Below, piece after piece: positions 56,043-63,111 of a DNA stretch of 64,000 nt. Source of the DNA: Dactylosporangium siamense (GTDB taxonomy: Bacteria > Actinomycetota > Actinomycetes > Mycobacteriales > Micromonosporaceae); contig NZ_BONQ01000081.1 of NCBI RefSeq assembly GCF_016862795.1, positions 62,001 to 126,000 of the forward strand, in the 5' to 3' direction. The translations under genes and the position numbers were made by a program. The notes under the pieces are model-generated. The model saw only the letters and a program-made list of their open reading frames with translations. It had not been told where the DNA came from and did no database searches. Within the stretch, counting starts at the first letter, position 1. The number at the start of each line of letters is the position of its first letter.

Positions 56043-57110
56043 ATGCCATACCGTCGTGCCTTACGTGCCGTCATCGGCCTCGGGCTCGCGCTCACCTTCG
56101 TCCTCACCGTCCCGTCGACCGCGTCCGCGCACGGCGTCGACGGTGCCGGCAAGACCATCCCCGAGTTCGTGTGGCTCGGGATCACCCACATGCTGCTCGG
56201 CTGGGACCACCTGCTGTTCGTCGCCGGGGTCGCGTTGATCGCCGGGCAGGCCCGCCGCGCGGCCGGGCTGATCTCGCTGTTCGCGCTCGGTCACAGCGTC
56301 ACGCTGATCGCCGCGTCCCTCGCCGAGTGGCGGATCAGCCCGGTCAAGGTCGACCTCGTCATCGGGCTCAGCGTCGTGTTCGTCGGCGCCGTCGCGCTGT
56401 TCGCCCGGCCGAAGACCCCGATGCACTGGCGGTGGTTCGCCGGTGCGGTCGCCGGGTTCGGGCTCATCCACGGGCTCGGGTTGTCGACCCGGTTGCAGGA
56501 CATCGACGTCCATGGTCTCGGCAGCCTCGGCCGGATCGTCGCGTTCAACGTCGGCATCGAGGTCGGTCAGGTCCTCGCGCTGCTCGCGGTCGCGATCATC
56601 GCCAGCTACCTGCCGGCGAAGCTGACCTCGGACCAGGCACAGCGGGTCGCGTCGGTCGGGCTCATCGTGCTGGGCTTCCTCGCCGCCGGCCTCGTGCTGC
56701 TGGACCGCGCGAACCGCCCGGATCCGCTGCCGGCAGCGGCGTCGGGGCCGTGCGCGGCGGGGGAGCGGCAGGACACGTTGCCGTACGGGGCAGGTGGCCA
56801 CCCGGCGCGGGACTTCTACGAGCCGGCCGAGACGGCACCGCTGAAGGACTTCGGGCATGTGCTCGGCGACGGGCACGTCATCGTGCAGTACCAGCCGGCG
56901 CTGCCCGCCGAACAGCTCGCCGAACTGCGGACCTACATCACCGGCCCGGCGGGTGGGAAGGTCTCCGCGGGCCCGCGCCCGGACCAGGCGGCGCTGCTGA
57001 CCGCGACGCACGTGCGCGGCACGCTGACCTGTTCGGCGTACGACCTGCCGGCGTTGCAGCAGTTCGTGAAGGCGTGGTTCGCCGACCCCCGGTCCAAGAC
57101 CGCGGAGTGA
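56043..57110 (+). CDS. HupE/UreJ-like membrane protein with C-terminal DUF3105-like domain
   Basis: 355 residues. A signal peptide (LGLALTFVLTVPSTASAHG) is followed by a HupE/UreJ_2-type domain to about residue 225: IPEFVWLGITHMLLGWDHLL, SLFALGHSVTLIAASLAEWR, GFGLIHGLGLSTRLQDID and FNVGIEVGQVLALLAVA. Histidines in helices are the proposed metal ligands of this nickel/cobalt permease family. The last about 125 residues are soluble: CAAGERQDTLPYGAGGHPAR, GHVLGDGHVIVQYQPALPAE and TLTCSAYDLPALQQFVKAWF resemble DUF3105. The fusion is unusual. It is not beside urease or hydrogenase genes, so the metal and client are unknown. Confidence 0.8.
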   Translation: MPYRRALRAVIGLGLALTFVLTVPSTASAHGVDGAGKTIPEFVWLGITHMLLGWDHLLFVAGVALIAGQARRAAGLISLFALGHSVTLIAASLAEWRISPVKVDLVIGLSVVFVGAVALFARPKTPMHWRWFAGAVAGFGLIHGLGLSTRLQDIDVHGLGSLGRIVAFNVGIEVGQVLALLAVAIIASYLPAKLTSDQAQRVASVGLIVLGFLAAGLVLLDRANRPDPLPAAASGPCAAGERQDTLPYGAGGHPARDFYEPAETAPLKDFGHVLGDGHVIVQYQPALPAEQLAELRTYITGPAGGKVSAGPRPDQAALLTATHVRGTLTCSAYDLPALQQFVKAWFADPRSKTAE

Positions 57111-57257
57111 CCGGACCGCCCGCGCGTGTCTGCTGCGCGCGGGCGTCCGTCGGGTTCGGCGGCGCGCCGAGACCGACGTGGTCTTCTGCGTGCACGCTGA
57201 GCGTCGAGGCGGGGCACCGTCTGCCGCACGCGGTGCCCCGCCTCGCGACCGCCACCG

Positions 57258-57383
57258 TCAACCGGTCATGACGGTGTACAGGAAGCCCACAATGATCAGG
57301 ATTCCCACCACACCGATCAGCACGAGCGCTCCGGCGCCAGGGACGCTGGTCGACTCCTCGTCGTCGTGTTTGTCAGGTTCCAA
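57258..57383 (-). CDS. 41-residue single-pass membrane protein
   Basis: TTG at 57383 has GGAG six bases upstream and opens EPDKHDDEESTSVPGAGALV, LIGVVGILIIVGFLYTVMTG. An acidic cytoplasmic or periplasmic head of about 14 residues precedes one strong membrane helix. It lies in the membrane island between the HupE-like gene and paralog 2. Coding status is inferred from the ribosome site and the clean amphipathic design. Confidence 0.5.
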   Translation of the reverse strand: MEPDKHDDEESTSVPGAGALVLIGVVGILIIVGFLYTVMTG

Positions 57384-57529
57384 AAGATGCTCCGTCCGTC
57401 GTGTCGCAGCGCGGCACCGTGTCGCGGGAGCCCCGGCCGGGCGACGGTGCGCAACTGCGCCGGTCCGCTCCCGGGCGAGGCCCGGTGCGCAGGGAGGTCG
57501 AGCCCGGGACGCTCGGCGTCCCGGCAAGG

Positions 57530-58105
57530 TCACACCTGGCGCAGCGGCGGGGCGCGCCCCAAGACCGATGCGGTCCACCACAGCGGGCGCAACGGCGCCG
57601 GATGACGGGCGGTGCTGTGCGGCGGCCGCGCGGCGGGCGCTGCGACCGGACGCTGGACAGGCAGGCGCACGCCGTCGAGCCAGCGCCGCCACAACAACCC
57701 CGCGCACGCACCGACTCCGGCGTGGATCGCGGCCCCGGCGAGCAGCAGCGGCCAGGTCCGGGCGAGGCTGCCGGCCCCGTACACGACGGTATGACCGACG
57801 AGGAAGGACACGATCGACAGGCCGCTGGCCGACAGGACAACGGGCCGGGTGGCGTGCCGCCGTCTCGCGGCCACCGCGGCCGCGCCGGTCGAGGCGAGCA
57901 GCAGGCAGCCGATCAGCAACGCCGACGCCAGCGCCTGATTGTGGACGTGCGGCAGCCCGGCGGGCGTGCCGTGGGCGGCCTCGTGTGCGTGGGTGAGCAG
58001 CCGGGCGATCAGCACTTCCGCGACCAGCAGCGCGCACACACCGGCGATCAGCGCCGACGCGGACCACACCAGTCCGCGCAGCCGTCCGGTGATGTCCGCT
58101 GCCAC
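57530..58105 (-). CDS. Four-helix membrane protein with His-rich loop (paralog 2)
   Basis: 191 residues from GTG 58105 (the start is uncertain; the frame stays open upstream). Helices: LVWSASALIAGVCALLVAEV, ALASALLIGCLLLASTGAAA, VVLSASGLSIVSFLVGHTVV and TWPLLLAGAAIHAGVGACAG. The loop after helix 1 reads RLLTHAHEAAHGTPAGLPHV: H39, H41, H45, H53 and H55. Aligning with paralog 1 gives H-x-H-E-A-A-H-G...HVH in both. The C-terminus RPPHSTARHPAPLRPLWW is rich in Pro and His. Confidence 0.75.
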   Translation of the reverse strand: MAADITGRLRGLVWSASALIAGVCALLVAEVLIARLLTHAHEAAHGTPAGLPHVHNQALASALLIGCLLLASTGAAAVAARRRHATRPVVLSASGLSIVSFLVGHTVVYGAGSLARTWPLLLAGAAIHAGVGACAGLLWRRWLDGVRLPVQRPVAAPAARPPHSTARHPAPLRPLWWTASVLGRAPPLRQV

Positions 58106-58173
58106 ATCCGCCCGCTTCGTCGTCTGCGATCGTCGTCCGACACCAGCATCGTCCCAGATGCCGCGGTTGCCGC

Positions 58174-59436
58174 TCAACCGGGCGAACGGTACACGGGACG
58201 CCGCGCGGAGGGGGAGTCGCTCTCGCGTTGGAGTTCCTCCGGATGCCCTGATCGGCGTCCGGGCCGCCATCGTTTGAGTGCCAGGGCCCGCCGCTCGACC
58301 AGGTGCCACGAGGCAACCGCCAGGCCGGCCGTGAGCAGCAGCGACACCGCCGTGTACCCCGCGTAGCCGAGCCGCGCCACGCCGAACGTGGCGAGGGCCT
58401 GCTGGACGACGAACCCGTAGATGTACACGCCGTACGAATAGTCGTTGTCCTGCCCGACCCGGCGCAGCCGGCGGGGTGCCCGGACGGCCGCCCACACCAG
58501 GACGTACGCCAGGGCCGGCAGCCCGACGACGAAGAACCCACCGAGCAGCAGCGACCCGATGAGCACGACCACGCCGGCGACACCGAGGCCGTCATGGATC
58601 GGTATCCGCGTGCGGTACACCTCGAGCACCGAGCCGAGCAGGAACGCGAATCCCAGGTACATCAACCACTGGTGGGAGACCGCACCGAACAACGGCAGCG
58701 TGGTCGAGCCGTAGTGCCCGGCCGGCGGCCCGACCGGCAGCCGCGACTGCACCTGGTCGGCGACGATCCGGAGGTACAGGACGGCGGCGGCGACCGGCAG
58801 CAGCCACGGCGCCCGCCGCAGCACACCGGTCACCGCGACCAGCCCGGCCACGGCATAACAGGCCGACTCGTAGATCAGCGACCACAACGCACCGTTGAAG
58901 ACGCTGCTGCTCGTCTCCCGCCCCCACGGTGTCGAGGTCGCGAGGAGGTCCTGGATGCCGTACTGGCGGACCCCGACGAACCAGTTGTTCCACACGTACT
59001 GCACCGGCCCGCGCGGCCCGTCGAGGAACCCGTCGAGGGTGCCGCGTTCGTGCAGCGCCACGACCGGCGCGACGACGAACGCGGTGACGAGCAGGCACAC
59101 CCACAGCCCTGGCAGGATGCGCAGCGCGCGATGCCAGGCGAACCGGCCGATCGGAGTCCGTGCGGCGCTGCGGGTGATGAGCAGCCCGGACAGCACGAAG
59201 AACCCGAAGACGGCGAGGGTGCCGACGTTGGTCTGGCTCCGGAACCGCGAGTGGCCGAGATCCTCCCACCCGAAGCCGAGGGAGGTGGCGTGGGCGACGA
59301 CGACGGCCACGGCCAAGGTGAGCCGGATGGATCCCATGCCGTTGTCGCGGCCGGCGGAGCAGGTTTCGAGGGTGCCGTGGCCGCCGAACCGGTGTCTGCC
59401 GCGATGTCGGGTCGGGTTCGAGGTTGGTGCGGGCAT
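58174..59436 (-). CDS. Acyltransferase 3 family membrane protein (OafA/YrhL-like)
   Basis: 420 residues, about ten membrane helices. IRLTLAVAVVVAHATSLGFG carries the conserved first-helix His; FGFFVLSGLLITRSAARTPI, HRALRILPGLWVCLLVTAFV (the RxxR motif) and LWSLIYESACYAVAGLVAV are family hallmarks. The C-terminal VERRALALKRW follows the last helix. It O-acylates a glycan or lipid in the envelope or in a natural product. ATG at 59436 has GGAG five bases upstream; ATG at 59338 is an internal alternative. It lies 182 bases downstream of paralog 3 on the same strand. Confidence 0.9.
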   Translation of the reverse strand: MPAPTSNPTRHRGRHRFGGHGTLETCSAGRDNGMGSIRLTLAVAVVVAHATSLGFGWEDLGHSRFRSQTNVGTLAVFGFFVLSGLLITRSAARTPIGRFAWHRALRILPGLWVCLLVTAFVVAPVVALHERGTLDGFLDGPRGPVQYVWNNWFVGVRQYGIQDLLATSTPWGRETSSSVFNGALWSLIYESACYAVAGLVAVTGVLRRAPWLLPVAAAVLYLRIVADQVQSRLPVGPPAGHYGSTTLPLFGAVSHQWLMYLGFAFLLGSVLEVYRTRIPIHDGLGVAGVVVLIGSLLLGGFFVVGLPALAYVLVWAAVRAPRRLRRVGQDNDYSYGVYIYGFVVQQALATFGVARLGYAGYTAVSLLLTAGLAVASWHLVERRALALKRWRPGRRSGHPEELQRESDSPSARRPVYRSPG

Positions 59437-59618
59437 GCGCGCTCCTGATGACGATGACGCCCCGCGTGTGCGTTGCGGGCCGCGGAGAGGACCGCCGTGC
59501 TGCCTGGAGCGCGGCGGTGGGGGACGCAGTGGGCCTGACCGCCCACGGCACCGGCCCGTTCGGGCGCGCAGCGCCGCGCCTGACGCGCGACGGCGTCAGG
59601 CGTGCAAGCGGGGTTCGG

Positions 59619-60227
59619 TCAGGCCGGCGCGGCCGGAGGAGCGCGACCGGCGGCGCAGCCGGTCAGCCAGCGGGTCGCCAACGGGAGCGTGTCGTCAGCG
59701 GACGGGACCGCAGTGATCTCGGGCTCGGGGGTGCCGGCCCGCAGCAGGTGCACCGCCAGGCGCAGCACCCGGTCGGTGTTCCGCCGCCACACCAGGCCCG
59801 CGGCGGCGCCGACCAGCGCGTGGATCGCGGCCCCGTACAGCAGCAGCATCGGTGCCGGGACGGCGTGCGTCCCGGCGACGGCGACATCGACGCACTCGAC
59901 CAGCAGGAACGTCGCGGTCGACGCCGCGCTGGCCCGGCGGACGGTCCCGGCCGGGTCGCCACTGCGTCGCCGCAGTGGCACTGTCACCACCGCGGCTGCG
60001 GCGAGACAGGATGCGAGCAGGAACAACCCGACCACCGCCGCGGCGTGGCCGCGGTGCAGGTGCTCGACCGTCGCCGTCCCGTCCGGCCCGGGATGCGAGT
60101 GGGTCAGCAGCCGCCCGGTCAACAGGTGTGCGGTGAGCCAGCTCAGCCCGCCGACCACCGCGGCGGCCAGGGCCCCGGCCAGCCAGTCGGCGCGACGCGT
60201 CGGCGTGCGCGCGCTGGGCCGGGCCAT
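59619..60227 (-). CDS. Four-helix membrane protein with His-rich loop (paralog 3)
   Basis: 202 residues, ATG 60227 behind AGGAGG. Helices: LAGALAAAVVGGLSWLTAHL, HAAAVVGLFLLASCLAAAAV, ASTATFLLVECVDVAVAGTH and APMLLLYGAAIHALVGAAAG. Loop: RLLTHSHPGPDGTATVEHLH with H34, H43, H45, H56, H58 and H61. The GAAIHA...AGLxWRR last helix is shared with paralog 2. The divergence among the three is high, which argues for old duplication rather than a recent copy. Confidence 0.78.
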   Translation of the reverse strand: MARPSARTPTRRADWLAGALAAAVVGGLSWLTAHLLTGRLLTHSHPGPDGTATVEHLHRGHAAAVVGLFLLASCLAAAAVVTVPLRRRSGDPAGTVRRASAASTATFLLVECVDVAVAGTHAVPAPMLLLYGAAIHALVGAAAGLVWRRNTDRVLRLAVHLLRAGTPEPEITAVPSADDTLPLATRWLTGCAAGRAPPAAPA

Positions 60228-60328
60228 CACCCTCCTACGGTCTGCGGTGGAGCCTTCCAGACCGCCATCCTACGCAACGACACTCCAGGGGTTTGCGCCG
60301 CAGAGCGGCCAAAGGGGACGATGCGCGC

Positions 60329-61558
60329 ATGACAGACGGCGTGGACGACATCATCGGCTGGCGATGGCTCGACGCCCGGTTGGCGCGACGCGCTCGACGG
60401 CAGGCCGGCGCCGAGCTCGCGCCGAGCCGGCTGCGTCGGGCCGCCACCGCCGTCGTCGCCGTCGTCGTGCAGGTCGGGGCGTTCGCGGTCCTGCTGTGCG
60501 GCGCGTGGTTGTGCACCGTGCGGTTCCCCAGCGCCGCGCTGCTGCCCGGCGCGGTGCTGCTGCTCTTCGGCGTGCTGACCCTGCCCCGACCGCAGGCCCT
60601 GCCCCGCCACGCCGTCACCGTCCGGCGTGCGGACGCGGTCGCGCTGCACGCGCTGGTCGACCGGACCGCCGCCGCGCTCAACGTGCCCGCCCCGCACATC
60701 ATCGCGATGGACGACCGGTTCGCCGCCGACTCGGGCTTCGCCGGCCTGCTGCGCCGCCGCTACCTGCGTATCGGCGTCCCGCTCTGGGCGGTGCTCGACC
60801 CCGCGCAGCGCACCGCGCTGGTGGCCCTGGAACTCGCCAGGTTCAGCGGTGACCCGAGCCGCACCGCGCTCACCGGCACCGTCGAACGAACCCTCGCCAC
60901 CATGGTGACGATCTTCGAACCGGCCGCAGACAAACGACTGCACGCGAGCCGCGAAGACGACGTCACCAGCATGATGGCGGCAAACCCGCAGCGCATCGGC
61001 CAGCAGCACGCACAGTCGTACACCAATCTCGTCGGCGACCTCGTCCGCCCGCTCATGGCGCTCCTGCAGGGCGCCTTCGGCCTCGTGCGCCTCGGCTACC
61101 TGACGCTGCTGCAGCCCGACGCGTTCCGAGCGGTCGTCGCCGCGGACGCCCGTGCGGCCGCCGTGGCCGGAACGCCGCAGGTCCGGTCGGTCCTCGCCAC
61201 GCGGCTGCTCGCCGAATCGATGGTGACCGTCCTGCGCCGCGACGCCCGCGCGGGCGACCGCTCCGGCGCGGTCCCGCGCGACGAACCCCAGGCGGTCGTC
61301 GCCGGCTGGCCGGTCCTCGCCGCCGAAGTCCTGGCAACGGCCGCACCGTCGATGCCAGCACGCTGCGAAGCCGACGTGACCCGTCACGCGTCACCGTTCG
61401 CCGTCACGCCGCCGCTCGGCCGGCGCCTCGAGATGCTCACCGATGCGCCGCCGCCCCTTCCCGCCGACGGGTGGGCTGACCCGCAGGAATCGGCGGAGAC
61501 CGACGTCGAGCTGCGGCCGATGTACCGCCGGCTGGTGCGGGACCTCAGGAACGGGTAA
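60329..61558 (+). CDS. M48-like membrane protein with degenerate HExxH site
   Basis: 409 residues. Two membrane helices (about 40-61 and 68-86) precede a cytosolic domain with the M48/HtpX layout: ADAVALHALVDRTAAALNVP, then PHIIAMDDRFAADSGFAG and RTALVALELARFSGDPSR. The zinc motif that should read HExxH is L167-E168-L169-A170-R171, so both His are gone. The rest keeps the family's helices (GDLVRPLMALLQGAFGLVRL). It is likely a pseudo-protease, acting as binding or regulatory protein. Divergent from paralog 3 by about 100 bases. ATG at 60329. Confidence 0.8.
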   Translation: MTDGVDDIIGWRWLDARLARRARRQAGAELAPSRLRRAATAVVAVVVQVGAFAVLLCGAWLCTVRFPSAALLPGAVLLLFGVLTLPRPQALPRHAVTVRRADAVALHALVDRTAAALNVPAPHIIAMDDRFAADSGFAGLLRRRYLRIGVPLWAVLDPAQRTALVALELARFSGDPSRTALTGTVERTLATMVTIFEPAADKRLHASREDDVTSMMAANPQRIGQQHAQSYTNLVGDLVRPLMALLQGAFGLVRLGYLTLLQPDAFRAVVAADARAAAVAGTPQVRSVLATRLLAESMVTVLRRDARAGDRSGAVPRDEPQAVVAGWPVLAAEVLATAAPSMPARCEADVTRHASPFAVTPPLGRRLEMLTDAPPPLPADGWADPQESAETDVELRPMYRRLVRDLRNG

Positions 61559-61683
61559 CTCCATCCCGCGGCATGCGAGCCGTTGGCACAATGCCATCGT
61601 CATCGTTCGCGCCTCGTCAGCCGTTGCGGATGTTGTCGAGAGGGCGGCTCGGCGCTTCACCGGCGCTGCTGCCGGCGTCGTCC

Positions 61684-62109
61684 CTAGCCCGTGGGCATCG
61701 AGCGGGCGGCCTCAGCGGTCCGCTGTGCGAGGTCCCGACGATCGTCGGGCGGGTTGAACGCGTCGTTGAGCGAGACAGCCCGGTTCGAGCGTCCAACCGG
61801 CACGGTCAACGCCGTCACCGCCCGGCCGCTCCGCTCGACCATCACCATTGCCTGTGGCAGGTATCCGCCCAGCATGGACTTGAAGATCGGATGGTTGGAC
61901 GCGAGATACTCCGCCACCAGCGCGTCGACGAACGCGGCGAACACCTCGGGGTCAACGGCATACTCGTCGATCTCCAGGTCCACGATGCCGCACGGCCGGG
62001 CCGCGACCGGCTCCAACGCCCCGGTCATCCGGAAGAAGAGCTGCGCCACCCTTGTCGCCGGGTTCCACAACGTCTGCCCGGTCGTCACATCGTCGAAGTA
62101 CTGACTCAC
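61684..62109 (-). CDS. Hypothetical protein
   Basis: 141 residues from GTG 62109 (VSQYFDDVTTGQTLWNPATR). A soluble protein with VAQLFFRMTGALEPVAARPC, IVDLEIDEYAVDPEVFAAFV and YLASNHPIFKSMLGGYLPQA. I do not recognise the family. It is divergent from the SUMF1-like gene by 91 bases. A preceding 125-base gap after the M48-like gene shows nothing. Confidence 0.6.
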   Translation of the reverse strand: MSQYFDDVTTGQTLWNPATRVAQLFFRMTGALEPVAARPCGIVDLEIDEYAVDPEVFAAFVDALVAEYLASNHPIFKSMLGGYLPQAMVMVERSGRAVTALTVPVGRSNRAVSLNDAFNPPDDRRDLAQRTAEAARSMPTG

Positions 62110-62200
62110 CGCACCATGATCACCGCCGCGCTCGCAGCGCCACAATCGAAATACGCAGGCGGCCCGGAGCGGTCGCCCCCGGACTGTTAGCGTTCGGCGC

Positions 62201-62962
62201 ATGTGGATCGAGGAGGTTGTGGCCGGTCGACCGGCTTGGCGGCACGTCGCGTCGGGGGTGGTGTTCCGCGCGATGCCGGGCGGGACGTTCCGCATGGGCC
62301 TGTCCGAGGCGGAACTGGAAGCGGTGCGCGCCATCGAGCGCAGCGGCGGAGTGGAGGACACGCTTGAGCCGTTCCTCGCCGGCGCCGGGGACGCCCAGCC
62401 GACGCGTGAGGTGCGGATCGAGCCGTTCCTGATCGCCCGGCACCCGTTGACGGTCGCCCAGGTGCGGCACTGGCTGCCCGAGTACGAGGACGACTACGCC
62501 GGCGCGGACTCCGGCGCGGCTCGGCTCGAGGGGGACCTGGACGACCTGCTGGAGGCGCTGCCGTTCCGGCTGCCCAGCGAGGCCGAATGGGAGTACGCGG
62601 CCCGGGCCGGCACCATGACCCTGACGTTCCGCGGGGACGGCAAGCCCGGCGAGGATCAACTGCTCGACGACTTCGGCGACGAGGAGCGGACAGCCGCCGC
62701 TGAGAACGCGTTCGGGCTGGCCGGGATGGGCTCGGTGAGCGAGATCTGCGCCGACGTGTGGATTCCCGGTTTTGCGGGCGCTCCGGCCGATGCGCGCCCA
62801 CGCGACGGCGACGGGTCCCGAGTGGTGCGCGGTGGCGCCGCCGACCTGTACCCGTGGCAGGGCTGCGACGAATGGCTCCTGCTGCTGGCCGCCGCCCGGT
62901 ATGAGCACATCCAGTTCACCGGGGTGCGCCCGGTGGCACCGCTGCCGTCGACCGAGTCTTGA
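62201..62962 (+). CDS. SUMF1/EgtB/PvdO family (formylglycine-generating-like) protein
   Basis: 253 residues. VVFRAMPGGTFRMGLSEAEL is the usual 'F.MG...' start of the FGE-sulfatase fold; VRIEPFLIARHPLTVAQVRH, LPSEAEWEYAARAGT and RVVRGGAADLYPW are the signature strands. The terminal 'GFR'-like motif is FTGVRPV. The copper/iron cysteines of true FGE are not evident (one Cys in SEICADVW, one in QGCDEW), so it may be a non-catalytic or distinct member. No sulfatase gene is near. Confidence 0.82.
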   Translation: MWIEEVVAGRPAWRHVASGVVFRAMPGGTFRMGLSEAELEAVRAIERSGGVEDTLEPFLAGAGDAQPTREVRIEPFLIARHPLTVAQVRHWLPEYEDDYAGADSGAARLEGDLDDLLEALPFRLPSEAEWEYAARAGTMTLTFRGDGKPGEDQLLDDFGDEERTAAAENAFGLAGMGSVSEICADVWIPGFAGAPADARPRDGDGSRVVRGGAADLYPWQGCDEWLLLLAAARYEHIQFTGVRPVAPLPSTES

Positions 62963-63111
62963 TCACGTTTCCGCTCAGCGCCGGGATCTTCGTGTACGCC
63001 AACAGCTACGACGAACTGAGCCTGCCGCAGGTGCAGTTCCACCGCAGCACGCTGCGACGACTGTCGGCGCTGGACCTGTGGTTCTGGTGCATGCAGGACT
63101 ACCTCGGGTGA
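62959..63111 (+). CDS. Small ORF or gene remnant after the SUMF1-like gene
   Basis: TTG at 62959 overlaps the SUMF1-like stop (TTGA) and opens 50 residues: ITFPLSAGIFVYANSYDELS, LPQVQFHRSTLRRLSALDL, WFWCMQDYLG. It has a protein-like composition and could be the C-terminal remnant of a larger gene or a coupled small protein. It overlaps the end of the convergent epimerase gene by 13 bases. Confidence 0.35.
   Translation: MITFPLSAGIFVYANSYDELSLPQVQFHRSTLRRLSALDLWFWCMQDYLG

Noticed and set aside
62201-62962. Active formylglycine-generating enzyme for a sulfatase
   Set aside because: The paired active-site cysteines are not evident and no sulfatase gene is in the window.
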